A stretch of DNA of 64,000 bases from assembly GCA_964493505.1 (NCBI GenBank), contig CAZBNP010000002.1, positions 310,001-374,000 on the forward strand. Direction: 5' to 3'. Below are positions 42,621 to 51,724 of the stretch, one piece after another. The notes under the pieces were generated by a model. It was not told the origin of the DNA. It worked only from the letters and a program-made list of their open reading frames with translations, and made no database searches. The position numbers and the translations under genes were made by a program. The stretch comes from Chryseosolibacter sp964493505. Its GTDB lineage: Bacteria > Bacteroidota > Bacteroidia > Cytophagales > Cyclobacteriaceae. The first letter of the stretch is position 1. The number at the start of each line of letters is the position of its first letter.

Positions 42621-44396
42621 CTACCAACCCGGGTTCTGATAAAACTCTTTGTAGAGCGATGCATCGTCCCTGTTAAAAGGAAGCCAGTAATGTCGCCCGA
42701 TGTCGAACTGAATGGTTCGCATGAGCTCGGGTTCAAAATAAGTGTGATTTTCATCGTAGTTCAGCGCGGTCTTGGTCCTGTTCTCCATCTCATGCGCGAT
42801 GTACCAGCGACGGTAATCGTACCACTGGTGACTTTCAAGCGCCACTTCTACGCCGATCTCATTCCGGACTGCTTTTCGGAATACGTCCTGGCTGACGGTA
42901 AACCGGGCGTCAAGGTCTGGCACCGTGGCGCGGTTGCGCACGATGTTAACCGCTTCCAGCGCCGTGAGTCCACCAGGAGATGCTCCAGTAGGTCCACCAT
43001 AACCTTCGCTGGCCGCCTCGGCATACATCAGGTATGCATGGGCAAGTCGCATGTAAGCCACCTGCATGTAGTAATTGGGACCCCATCGGGCGTCTTTGTT
43101 GTTCGCGCCAATTCCCCAGAACTTGCGTTGGTGGAATCCCGTTTCAGCCTGGGCGCGGTGACGCCCTCCAACGTAAAACCTCGCGAACTCATCAGCGTGT
43201 CCCGTTGTATAGAACAACATCCGGTCGCCGTCGGTGACGATACTGTAGTCAAACCTCGGATCGCGGTTGGACCAGGGGTCGTTGGGATCATAGCCGGAAT
43301 CGGGCTCTGTGATCGGCAGGCCGTTGGCCATTCCAAACTTATTGACAAGTTCCAGTGTTGGCGGGTGGTTATTGGCAGTGCCCTGCCCCCCATACTGACT
43401 CATCAGGTGTTCGCCATAGCTCGTGCGACTGTGACCGTAAACAGGGTTTCCAAAGATCCATTCCTTGCCGTGTGGGATCGTGCCATCCATTCTCCAGAAC
43501 AAGGTTGAATAATCCGCCCATGACTCCAGTCCGTAGTATCCTTCGTCGGCAAGTTTCAGCAACTCATTGAAAGCGTCAGCCGATTTCTTGGCCAGCTCGG
43601 TATTGTAGGTATAGCTGCCAGTAGCCATACCGTTCATCAGTGGGCTTGCGGCGTACAGCCAGTTCTTTCCGAGGTACGCCCAGGCGATACCCTTGGTAAT
43701 CCGACCGGTGTTGCTGCCCAGCGTTCGCTGTCCCGGCACGGTCTCATCCCACGATTTGGGGAGCAGGCTGATGGCCATTTCCATATCCTTCGCCACAAGT
43801 TCAGCACACTCGAGGTAGGTAAGTCTAGGCCTATCGAGCTTATCAGCAGGCTTCAGTGCCTGATCGATATAAGGGATCCCACCCCAGGCAGCCATGATGG
43901 CCCAGTGGAAGTATGCGCGGAAAAAGTAGGCCTGACCCAGGATCAGATTGCGTTCTTCTTCGGTTCCCTGCATCATGTCGATATTCTCGATCGCCAGGTT
44001 CGCCACGCGTATTCCGTACCACCCGTCGTGCCAGGTCCCTCTTCTCCGACGATCTACTTTCGCGATATTATTGTCATTGGGCTCACCGGGGAAACCGTAG
44101 AAGGGGCTGTACTGATTCGAGTTCCAGAACGTATAGGCACCCAGTTCCCACCGTGCTCCTATTGTCTGGAACTGGCGTGCCAACACATCGTTAGACCAAT
44201 TCCAGTTCGCACCTTCGTACTGCGCGCGCGTGAGATCGGGAAGGCTTTGATACATCTCCTCGACAAACCCCTGATAGCGGATAAAGTCGCCGAATACATC
44301 GCTGTCATCAACATCCACCTCCGGTGCCGCGTCCAGATAATCTTCGCAGGCGGTGACTGCCATGCCCACCATGAGCATGAGTGCTAACCGCTTCAT
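42621..44396 (-). CDS. SusD/RagB-family lipoprotein (locus 2, first pair)
   Basis: 591 aa from the ATG at 44396, with the leader KRLALMLMVGMAVTACEDYL; an upstream ATG at 44417 adds seven residues and weakens the signal. SusD features: FGDFIRYQGFVEEMYQSLPD, GQAYFFRAYFHWAIMAAWGG, and the C-terminal VRNEIGVEVALESHQWYDYR. It is the partner of the SusC encoded 22 bp upstream of the longer start. Long for the family (usually about 500-550 aa). Confidence 0.94.
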   Translation of the reverse strand: MKRLALMLMVGMAVTACEDYLDAAPEVDVDDSDVFGDFIRYQGFVEEMYQSLPDLTRAQYEGANWNWSNDVLARQFQTIGARWELGAYTFWNSNQYSPFYGFPGEPNDNNIAKVDRRRRGTWHDGWYGIRVANLAIENIDMMQGTEEERNLILGQAYFFRAYFHWAIMAAWGGIPYIDQALKPADKLDRPRLTYLECAELVAKDMEMAISLLPKSWDETVPGQRTLGSNTGRITKGIAWAYLGKNWLYAASPLMNGMATGSYTYNTELAKKSADAFNELLKLADEGYYGLESWADYSTLFWRMDGTIPHGKEWIFGNPVYGHSRTSYGEHLMSQYGGQGTANNHPPTLELVNKFGMANGLPITEPDSGYDPNDPWSNRDPRFDYSIVTDGDRMLFYTTGHADEFARFYVGGRHRAQAETGFHQRKFWGIGANNKDARWGPNYYMQVAYMRLAHAYLMYAEAASEGYGGPTGASPGGLTALEAVNIVRNRATVPDLDARFTVSQDVFRKAVRNEIGVEVALESHQWYDYRRWYIAHEMENRTKTALNYDENHTYFEPELMRTIQFDIGRHYWLPFNRDDASLYKEFYQNPGW

Positions 44397-44438
44397 ATTG
44401 GTAAGAATTACTTGCATAATCTTTTTGTTTTTCGGTAA

Positions 44439-47400
44439 CTAGAAAGAAACATTTACACCGAGGTTGAAACGCTTCACAAGCGGATATACAGACGACACCG
44501 TCTGATCACCCCTGGCTTCACGGTCTTCAATAACCTTGCTCCACAACGCCAGGTTGTTTCCTCTCATATAGACCTGGAGGGAGCGCAAGCCCAGCCGACT
44601 GGCGATTCGGTTGTCGAACCTGTAGGCAACTTCCGCATTCTTGAGACGGAGGAATGATCCGTCTTCGAGGAAAGAAGTTCCGTAACCGGGTGTACCCTGC
44701 ATGTCGAGTCGCTGAAACCTGTAGCGACCAGTGGGATCTTCCGGAGTCCACATATCTGTATGATGGGCCATGACGGGACCATTGTTCAACGGGTTGTAGA
44801 AAGGAACGGCGAGATACGCGGTGTACTCGCGTGTGATATTATACATGCCGTAAAACTGAACCATCACGCTAAACCCTTTGTAATCGCCACCCAGCGTAAT
44901 GCTATAGGTGTGCTGCGGGCGGTCGATCGGATAGGAATACGGCGCAGGCGACTGTGCGTCGATGATGCCTGACCCGCTGAAATTCAGGATCCGGAAATCG
45001 CCCGGGAGCTTAGACAAGTTGTTCGACGGGAACGGCACCGTAGAATATACTTCGTCCCAGTTGTTCACGAACCCCGCGTCAATCTGCACGCGGCGCTGGC
45101 CGATCGGATACCCCGCGTTCTTCAGATAGCCCGGGAGCAACGGTGCGTCTTCCATATAGATGATCTCGTCGAAAGCCCCGGTGTGATTCGCGGAGATGTA
45201 GTAGCCCACACCGCCCGTCCGGTTGCGCAAAGTCAGCTCCGCCTCATACCCCTTTACTTCAACTTCACCGAGGTTTGCCGCAACGGGACTTTGTCCGAGG
45301 TAGGGGGCGACAGTTCTCTGACCGGCATTCATAAAAATGTCTGTGCGATGGTCTTTGAATACATCTACGCTGGCGCTGATCCGGTTTTCAAAAAAACCCA
45401 GCTCAACACCCAGGTTTTGCTTGAACGAAGTCTCCCACGCGAGATCAGGGTTTCCAAGCGCGACCTCCAGATACTGATTGTAAGGACTTTGTAACGGCTG
45501 GGAGTTTCCGAAATAGGTATTGTCGGTGCTCAGATTCCATGTTGTACGGTATGACCAGCGCGGGGCACTGAAGTTGTCGTTCCCTACTTTCCCTACGGAA
45601 TAGCGGATCTTCAGCATGTCAAGCCATTTATAATCGAGGAATGCCTCGTTTGACAGCACCCAGCCCACCGCCAGTGACGGGAAGAAACCAAAACGGTAGC
45701 CGGGACCGAATTTCTCCGATCCGTTGTAAGCGAAGTTTGTCTCAAACAGGTAGCGATCGTCGTATCCATACGTCACCCGCCCCACCCAGTCTTCCCGGTA
45801 GCGAGGGAATTCACTGCCCTGCGCAAACTCTTCACGGTTTACAAGCGCCAGCCCGGTAACGTCGTGCTTTCCGAATCCCCTGGCATAATTGATCTGTCCC
45901 TGGTAAAACAGTCTACGGGAGGATTGGCCGGGTTGCGTACTGACTTCCGCATTGTATGTATTCTCTCCTTGTACCCAGTCGTAACCGTGGTTAGCGCTGG
46001 TGTTGTGGATATATCCCTGCATGTAATCTTCGGGCAATTCTCCTTCCCTGATATTGACAATCTCCGGGTCGATGTAGAGTGTCTTTACACCACCATCTTC
46101 AATTCCGCCCGTGGTATTAAAGTTGTTGTCGTAAGAAAGCGATCCCCTGGCCGACAGTCCTTTGGTTATAAAATCCAGATTCTGCTGGAGGACAAAATCA
46201 GTGGTTATGTTGGTACGGCGGTGCTTGCCCAAGCCCCGGTTGTTAGCCGCGCGCATCGGGTTCATTCTCGGCTCGCTAGGGTTAAAGCCGTATGCACCGT
46301 CTTCGTGAAAAATCGGATACTCATTTGGAGCAGTCTCCGCAAAGGCCCGGAAAATATCCAGTGATGCGTCACCCGATCCGAATCCACTGGTCTTGGTTCC
46401 GACATAACCTCCGAGGTTAAGCGAAAAAACCGTCGACTTCGTAACATTGAGATCGAGATTAGTGCGGAAGTTGATCCGCTCGTAGGTATTCTTGCTCTTG
46501 TAGCCCGATCCATAGGGATCGGATCCTGTCTTGATCACATCATCATCGTAGGTATAAGAAAGGGACGTAAAGTACTTGGCAAACTGGCTTCCGCCCGACA
46601 CGCTCACATTTAAACGCGACGATAGCGGAAATTGCTTGAGCATCGAATCCACCCAGTCGACGTCCGGAAATATATACTCCATTCCAGGCTCCTGAGGCTG
46701 CCTGTAGTTTTCAAGCATCTCCTGGGGCAGGTATTCACCCCATCGGCCAGCGGCGCCGCTGTTCAACTCATACTCGATAACTTTATTATAGAAACTCAGC
46801 TGATCATAGGAGTTGAATTTCTCCGGAAGTCTCGAAACATACTTAGTAGACATGCTGGCGTCAACATTTATCACCGGCGCGCCTATTTTTCCTCTTTTGG
46901 TTGTAATGAGGATAACGCCTTCCGATCCCTTTACACCGTAGACGGCGGTGGCGGAAGCATCCTTCAGAATCGAAACAGACTCTACCTCCGCAATGTCAAT
47001 GTCGTTCATCCTACGCTCAATACCATCCACCAGGATAAGCGGTTGCGACGCGTTCCAGGTACCCTGACCGCGGATAAGTATCCGTGGGTCATCGGCCCCG
47101 GGCTCGCCGGACTGTTGCACCGTCGCCACACCCGGAAGTTGTCCGGTCAGGGCCTGGGCGAGGTTGGTAATACCACTCCCCATCTGCTTAAGGTTTTCCG
47201 AATCAATCTGGGAGATAGCACCAACCAGACTTGCCTTCTTCTGTGTGCCATACCCCACGACTACAACTTCATCGAGCTGTTTCGAATCCTGGGCCATGCT
47301 GACGTTAATGGATGATCTGGCGCCGACAGTGACTTCCTGGGCGACAAGTCCGATAAACGAAAAGACGAGCACGGCGTTGCTGCTCGGAACGACCAGCACA

Positions 47401-47633
47401 TAATCTCCATTGAAGTCGGTCGTCGTCCCCTCGTTCGTCCCTTTAATAAGGATGTTGACGCCGGGAATAGGCAAGTTATCATCGGATGACGTCACTTTTC
47501 CCCGGACTTCAAGCCCCTGAAGGGCTTCCGTTTTGATCGGCGTCGAAGCATACGCATGTGAAATGGCGATTGTCGCGCACACTATCCACAGGCAAACAAA
47601 CTTCAAACGCAGGCTAGGTATAGGTTTCTGCAT
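44439..47633 (-). CDS. SusC/RagA TonB-dependent receptor (locus 2, first pair)
   Basis: 1064 aa with a complete standard layout: signal peptide, CarboxypepD_reg (GKVTSSDDNLPIPGVNILIK; TDFNGDYVLVVPSSNAVLVF), the SusC box (QLDEVVVVGYGTQKKASLVG), the plug (VATVQQSGEPGADDPRILIR; GTWNASQPLILVDGIERRMN) and a barrel ending VKRFNLGVNVSF. It is the first gene of the locus-2 operon. Upstream (47715-47740) lies a doubled palindrome that fits a LacI-type operator. No sigma/FecR gene accompanies this locus, so one-component repression is the likelier control. Confidence 0.96.
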   Translation of the reverse strand: MQKPIPSLRLKFVCLWIVCATIAISHAYASTPIKTEALQGLEVRGKVTSSDDNLPIPGVNILIKGTNEGTTTDFNGDYVLVVPSSNAVLVFSFIGLVAQEVTVGARSSINVSMAQDSKQLDEVVVVGYGTQKKASLVGAISQIDSENLKQMGSGITNLAQALTGQLPGVATVQQSGEPGADDPRILIRGQGTWNASQPLILVDGIERRMNDIDIAEVESVSILKDASATAVYGVKGSEGVILITTKRGKIGAPVINVDASMSTKYVSRLPEKFNSYDQLSFYNKVIEYELNSGAAGRWGEYLPQEMLENYRQPQEPGMEYIFPDVDWVDSMLKQFPLSSRLNVSVSGGSQFAKYFTSLSYTYDDDVIKTGSDPYGSGYKSKNTYERINFRTNLDLNVTKSTVFSLNLGGYVGTKTSGFGSGDASLDIFRAFAETAPNEYPIFHEDGAYGFNPSEPRMNPMRAANNRGLGKHRRTNITTDFVLQQNLDFITKGLSARGSLSYDNNFNTTGGIEDGGVKTLYIDPEIVNIREGELPEDYMQGYIHNTSANHGYDWVQGENTYNAEVSTQPGQSSRRLFYQGQINYARGFGKHDVTGLALVNREEFAQGSEFPRYREDWVGRVTYGYDDRYLFETNFAYNGSEKFGPGYRFGFFPSLAVGWVLSNEAFLDYKWLDMLKIRYSVGKVGNDNFSAPRWSYRTTWNLSTDNTYFGNSQPLQSPYNQYLEVALGNPDLAWETSFKQNLGVELGFFENRISASVDVFKDHRTDIFMNAGQRTVAPYLGQSPVAANLGEVEVKGYEAELTLRNRTGGVGYYISANHTGAFDEIIYMEDAPLLPGYLKNAGYPIGQRRVQIDAGFVNNWDEVYSTVPFPSNNLSKLPGDFRILNFSGSGIIDAQSPAPYSYPIDRPQHTYSITLGGDYKGFSVMVQFYGMYNITREYTAYLAVPFYNPLNNGPVMAHHTDMWTPEDPTGRYRFQRLDMQGTPGYGTSFLEDGSFLRLKNAEVAYRFDNRIASRLGLRSLQVYMRGNNLALWSKVIEDREARGDQTVSSVYPLVKRFNLGVNVSF

Positions 47634-47714
47634 ATTGAAAGATTAGGATTTCAGTTTCAAAATCACCGCCACCAAGCTATGTGCCCGGGAACAAGCGTTT
47701 CTCTTCCGGATTGG

Positions 47715-47740
47715 TCAATCGATTGCACACAATCGATTGA
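47715..47740. promoter_or_regulatory. Doubled CAATCGATTG palindrome, possible LacI-type operator
   Basis: CAATCGATTG at 47716-47725 and again at 47730-47739, separated by CACA; flanking T and A extend the whole to an 11-bp inverted repeat. Each copy is a perfect palindrome with a central CG, the AAnCGnTT design of LacI-family operators. It lies about 80 bp upstream of the first SusC of locus 2. No LacI gene is in the window, so the assignment is by motif type only. Confidence 0.5.
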
Positions 47741-47855
47741 GATTCCGGGCTACGGGATAGACAACGGGCGCAAGGAAACGCCCTCAAGGTTTTATGAATT
47801 TTTTATTAAGGAATGTAAAGCCGGCAGGTCAGCAGGCGGTATGTGGTTGACCAGA

Positions 47856-47879
47856 AACCCGGGATTGAAACCCCGGGTT
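47856..47879. repeat. Short palindromic repeat AACCCGGG...CCCGGGTT
   Basis: AACCCGGG at 47856-47863, an 8-nt loop ATTGAAAC, and CCCGGGTT at 47872-47879. Its core (CCCGGGATTGAAACCC) recurs with one change at 58981-59000 in the opposite orientation. It lies about 50 bp past the stop codon of the lipoprotein gene at 47930 and could act as an RNA hairpin at its 3' end. The rest of 47634-47929 has no gene; only this palindrome and the LacI-type site were found there. Confidence 0.6.
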
Positions 47880-47929
47880 ACCATTTCGTTCGTTGTTACG
47901 CGACTTGTGTACGTCAAATTACGTACTGA

Positions 47930-48556
47930 CTATTCTACATCAATGCTAAACGTCAGATCAACATCAGTCTCGCCGGTAGCCGCCGTCGAAACATCGGTTT
48001 TGAGATCCGGCTGGTGCTTAAGCACCACTCTGAATGTTCCCGACATCGCATCCGCGGTAGTCCAGCCCGTCACCAACCCGAGCGGCAAGCCATTGATATC
48101 AGCGTCCAGGTAATTAACGGGATCCGTGCGATTGTCCATATTACCGTCACCTGAAGGATCGCTGAACACACCATCAGTCCAGGAAAAGAAGAACATGTGC
48201 TCGTCGGCATCCTCCTCTACTTCTTCCGTCACATCATAGTCGTCGTCGGACGGATCTTCCAGTTCATTCACCAATTTAATTGACAGTGTGTAGTCTGTAT
48301 TCGCCGCGAGCACAATCGGACCGTCAGACTCAATACTCTTGATACCCGCGCCGTCCGGATCAGACGCCGTAGCGACGACAGCCTCGCCCCCACCTGAAGG
48401 CAAAAACGTCAGCGTTACCTTTGTGATCATCTCCGGTGTATCCTCCCTTTCCGGATCATCGTCATCACAGGAAGCAAAGATCAATGCCGAAGCGAGTACG
48501 AGAAATCTAAAAGCTGACGCGGTAGCGTGGTGCAGTTGAAAATTATCTGTTTTCAT
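47930..48556 (-). CDS. Small lipoprotein linked to TonB metal receptor
   Basis: 208 aa from the ATG at 48556; an alternative ATG at 48580 overlaps the receptor's end. The lipobox is LVLASALIFASCDDDDPERE. The mature protein is acidic and beta-rich (VTLTFLPSGGGEAVVATASD; VLAANTDYTLSIKLVNELED; EEDADEHMFFFSWTDGVFSD; GTFRVVLKHQPDLKTDVST). It resembles the Bacteroidota lipoproteins annotated as type 1 periplasmic-binding-fold proteins, found next to ZnuD-like receptors. Acidic and histidine positions might bind metal (inference). It is the last gene of the operon with the receptor and the His/Cys-rich protein. Confidence 0.75.
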   Translation of the reverse strand: MKTDNFQLHHATASAFRFLVLASALIFASCDDDDPEREDTPEMITKVTLTFLPSGGGEAVVATASDPDGAGIKSIESDGPIVLAANTDYTLSIKLVNELEDPSDDDYDVTEEVEEDADEHMFFFSWTDGVFSDPSGDGNMDNRTDPVNYLDADINGLPLGLVTGWTTADAMSGTFRVVLKHQPDLKTDVSTAATGETDVDLTFSIDVE

Positions 48557-48567
48557 AGTTCTTTGGT

Positions 48568-50970
48568 TTAAAATATACATTTTACTGAAAAGGTCAGGTT
48601 GCGTCCGATGTCGTCCGCGAAATACCTGAATCGATTTGTGTACTCCCGGTATTTTTGATTCAGCGCGTTTTCAACAGAAATCCGGAAGTCGTATTGCGTT
48701 TTCTCCGTCTGTACCGAGACACCCAGCGCCGCATTCAATAAAAAATATCCATCGGGCGCCTGGGCGAAATCAAAGATCGAATCATCTTCTTCAAACAGGT
48801 TTGTGTTACTCTGTTCAGCCTGATTCAATTCACTTACCGTGATCACTCGGGGTGCACGTGTTTGACGGGCTACGTATTGACCACCCACCTGGAAGTACGT
48901 GTTCGTCATCCCTCCCAGGTCTCCCGGTTCATATCGAAAATCCAGGAAGTACCGGTTTGACGGTACAAAGAGAAAGTAGCGGTCATTGCCAACGTCGCGC
49001 GCGTTGATCAGCGATATCCTGGTCACCGCCGCGAGCTGTTTACTGACGTTTGCCACGACGTGAAAATCGGCACCGACAAAAAACGCGTCGGTCCGGTCAT
49101 ACCAGAAATAGGGAGAGACGCCGCTGATATTCCGCGTGATCCCTCCCGGCCGCAGGTAGACGTAGTTGAATATGTAATTGACAAAAGGATTGACTTCCAC
49201 CCGGAGTTTATCGGTTTCTATTTCATAGCCGGCAACGGTCTTCAACGATTGTTCCGGGGCAATGTGAACACCCTCCATCAGCTCGCCGTCTCCATGGTCG
49301 AGCATCAGACCGTATTCGATAGCCGCAACACTTTGGTGTGTGCCACCGCTGTACAACTCCGACACATGAGGCGGCCGCCACGCGGTACTCACGTTAAGCT
49401 TGAGATGATGGGCGCCCATCCGGCGCATAACTCCGAGTGATGCGCTGGCGTTGTTGAAATCGAATGCCGCGGTGTAGTACTTGTTCATCAAGTCAAACCC
49501 TTTGACCGAATAATCGCGATAGTCGTAACGAACACCGCCATCGAATGTCCACTGATTCACGAAAAACTTTGCTGTCGCAAAGAGGCCGCCAGAGATATTC
49601 CTGAAATTGGGAATGAACGGTATCCTCCGTGTTCCGGGAACATTCCGGTTAGACTGATACATACCATTAACCCCTAAAGAGAATGTTCGCAATTCCGAGT
49701 GATGGGTCTCCCACTGCACATCAGCACTATGCGTATTCAATTCAAGGTCGATAGCAGGAAGCGTGGGAAGGTCTCCGATGCGAAGGTCAAATTCCTTCCG
49801 GTCGTTTTGCTGAAACCCGTATTGTGCCCGCCACTCACCTGCCCTCCCGGTAATATGTCCGTTGATTTTAAGCAGATTGTGACTGATCTCCTGCCGGGGT
49901 TCCTTAATATCATAGGAAAAATCGCTTGTGTACAAGGGTACGTCCCGTTCCATTGCATTCGCCAGGTCTTCCTGGTTGCCTACGGCAATTCCACGCAGAA
50001 TTCCTACTGTCGAATGAAATCTGCTGAAAAACAGATCGACGCCAAACGTCTTCGAATGATACCCGGATGCTACTGAAAAGTCCAGCTCTTTAACACCGGT
50101 ATTGGTGAGGTTGTAGTCTGCCGTAGAGAAATCGCCTCCGCGCCGGGCCGTACCCTGAACCCGCCAGCCCCAGCCACTGCCCTTCCTGATACCTCCTTCC
50201 AGCATTCCGGAGAGCGTGCCCGACCGACCGTTGCTTTGCACCACAGTTGTAACGGCCCCTCCCAGCTCGTCGGACTCCGGAAGTTGGGCGGGGTTTACCA
50301 CGATAACGCCGCCAAGCGCATCAGCCCCATACTTAATAGCGGAGGCGTCTTTTATAACAACCAGATTCGACGCAATAAAAGGATCGATCTCCGGCGCATG
50401 CTCCGCCCCCCACTGCTGCCCCTCCTGCCGGATGCCGTGGTTAAGAATAAGTAATCGCTGACCACTTAGTCCGTGAATCACCGGCTTGAATACACCCGGG
50501 CCGGACTGAAGCGATGTGACGCCTGGAATTTCCCTGAGCGTCTCGCCCAGCGTTTTACCGGCCATTTCCGCAAGCCTCCGTTCGTCTATCTCAACAAAGT
50601 TTGTCGCGTGTTCCGTATGCGCCGCGTCGTGATGGTGAATGACCACCTCGCCCAACTCCGTGAGGTCCTCGTACATAACAAAGTCCTTGCTGACCCTACC
50701 TTGTATAGAAATGGTAACCGACGCCGTTTTGTGACCGAGGTACTGCACTTTTACGGTATACGTTCCCGGGCACAGTCCATTGAATTCATAGCGCCCGTCG
50801 GCGCCGGTTGACAGGCCGGACGCGCCGGGCGTGAGCAGTATCGCCGCACCTAACAACGGTGTGCCCTCGGCATCTACCACCCGGCCATTCAGCGAAGAGA
50901 TACACGGTGTCTGCGCAACTGTGCTTATAGGCAAAGCAAGTAACAGCACCACTGCCTTGTTAAAAAACAT
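48568..50970 (-). CDS. TonB-dependent receptor, ZnuD-like (metal uptake type)
   Basis: 800 aa from the ATG at 50970 (MFFNKAVVLLLALPISTVAQ); a GTG at 51027 would add 19 residues ahead of the signal. After the leader come a CarboxypepD_reg domain (LNGRVVDAEGTPLLGAAILL), then the plug with GELGEVVIHHHDAAHTEHAT, a histidine-rich stretch at the TonB box, and LREIPGVTSLQSGPGVFKPV, HGLSGQRLLILNHGIRQEGQ. These features fit ZnuD-like receptors rather than SusC (no SusD partner). A zinc or copper role is inferred from the histidines and from the neighbours. The barrel ends DIGRNLTFSVKCIF. Confidence 0.88.
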   Translation of the reverse strand: MFFNKAVVLLLALPISTVAQTPCISSLNGRVVDAEGTPLLGAAILLTPGASGLSTGADGRYEFNGLCPGTYTVKVQYLGHKTASVTISIQGRVSKDFVMYEDLTELGEVVIHHHDAAHTEHATNFVEIDERRLAEMAGKTLGETLREIPGVTSLQSGPGVFKPVIHGLSGQRLLILNHGIRQEGQQWGAEHAPEIDPFIASNLVVIKDASAIKYGADALGGVIVVNPAQLPESDELGGAVTTVVQSNGRSGTLSGMLEGGIRKGSGWGWRVQGTARRGGDFSTADYNLTNTGVKELDFSVASGYHSKTFGVDLFFSRFHSTVGILRGIAVGNQEDLANAMERDVPLYTSDFSYDIKEPRQEISHNLLKINGHITGRAGEWRAQYGFQQNDRKEFDLRIGDLPTLPAIDLELNTHSADVQWETHHSELRTFSLGVNGMYQSNRNVPGTRRIPFIPNFRNISGGLFATAKFFVNQWTFDGGVRYDYRDYSVKGFDLMNKYYTAAFDFNNASASLGVMRRMGAHHLKLNVSTAWRPPHVSELYSGGTHQSVAAIEYGLMLDHGDGELMEGVHIAPEQSLKTVAGYEIETDKLRVEVNPFVNYIFNYVYLRPGGITRNISGVSPYFWYDRTDAFFVGADFHVVANVSKQLAAVTRISLINARDVGNDRYFLFVPSNRYFLDFRYEPGDLGGMTNTYFQVGGQYVARQTRAPRVITVSELNQAEQSNTNLFEEDDSIFDFAQAPDGYFLLNAALGVSVQTEKTQYDFRISVENALNQKYREYTNRFRYFADDIGRNLTFSVKCIF

Positions 50971-51054
50971 GATGAAAATTGAATGTAATAAACTAGCTGA
51001 AAAACGAAGGGTTGCCTGCGCATTCACAATGGCATGCGCGGCGGCTTTGATGGA

Positions 51055-51462
51055 TTAGGAAAAAGAGGGCGGCGCCCGCGAGGGTGTACTTACTGTCTCC
51101 GCCGTATGGAACGGCGCCTTGTAGCAAATGAAATGTTGCTCAACAAATTCAATATCGACGAACGTATTAATACTCACCAGATCGCCGACCCAGTGGCAAG
51201 CGAGGTCGCACATATCGCATCGGTCAGAGACGATCAGATGTGCGCCATGACCACAGCCGTTTTCGATATCATGGTGAGCAATCAGGCGATGGCACGGGTC
51301 CTGCTCCTGTTCAACGGAATGCGAAACAGCCTGATGTTTATGAAGGAAAGCATGAATGCCCTGCGATTGCAACGTCCCGGCTACATAGCACACCAGGAGG
51401 AGCATTGACAGCACCTGCGCAACCGCGCGTTTTAACCCCCGTGACGTAGCTTTTGCAAACAT
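51055..51462 (-). CDS. Small His/Cys-rich membrane-linked protein (DUF2946-like)
   Basis: 135 aa from the ATG at 51462. An N-terminal hydrophobic segment (VAQVLSMLLLVCYVAGTLQS) is followed by a region dense in histidine and cysteine: HAFLHKHQAVSHSVEQEQ, CHRLIAHHDIENGCGHGA, DRCDMCDLACHW. The layout is like DUF2946 and related proteins found before TonB metal receptors, but I cannot confirm the family. It is likely a metal-binding periplasmic or membrane protein of the same operon as the receptor (85 bp to its ATG) and lipoprotein. Confidence 0.72.
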   Translation of the reverse strand: MFAKATSRGLKRAVAQVLSMLLLVCYVAGTLQSQGIHAFLHKHQAVSHSVEQEQDPCHRLIAHHDIENGCGHGAHLIVSDRCDMCDLACHWVGDLVSINTFVDIEFVEQHFICYKAPFHTAETVSTPSRAPPSFS

Positions 51463-51499
51463 TGACCGCAAGATATAATGAAGTTATTTCAAATGCAAC

Positions 51500-51705
51500 A
51501 TGATTGCATTAGTTCTCATTGAAGTGGCTAAGGAAATTGCTGATGCGCTCCAGGTATCTTTGGATTACCTAGTGGGCGAAGGGGTGAAAGTAAATTTGAC
51601 AAGTCAACTCTAAAACGCATCGAAGAAATTCAGCAGCTCGAGCAAGACAAAAAAACACTCTTCGATGTTCATCTTTTTGCCTTATTTTTAGTCAGACAAG
51701 AATGA
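51500..51705 (+). pseudogene. Decayed XRE-family HTH regulator (C-terminal part)
   Basis: Frame 1 from 51500 reads IEVAKEIADALQVSLDYLVG and stops at 51613. The matching continuation is in another frame (51598-51705): STLKRIEEIQQLEQDKKTLF. Together they give the familiar end of a Cro/CI-type HTH protein (helix 4-5, DYLVG, then RIEEIQQL). The DNA-reading first helices are missing on the left. One frameshift plus 5' loss makes it non-functional. It lies directly before the HelD-like gene. Confidence 0.75.
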
Positions 51706-51713
51706 TACTTTTG
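51706..51713 (+). promoter_or_regulatory. Possible -7 promoter box (TACTTTTG) of the HelD-like gene
   Basis: TACTTTTG matches TAnnTTTG and ends 11 bp before the ATG at 51725, so the transcript would have a very short leader. A TTTG (51676-51679) lies 26 bp further upstream, longer than the usual 19-21 bp. Confidence 0.42.
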
Positions 51714-51724
51714 CCTTTAAAAGC

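Noticed and set aside
42690..43508. + strand open frame (272 codons) opposite a SusD gene
   Set aside because: Antisense shadow of a clearly coding SusD gene with lipobox and C-terminal signature.
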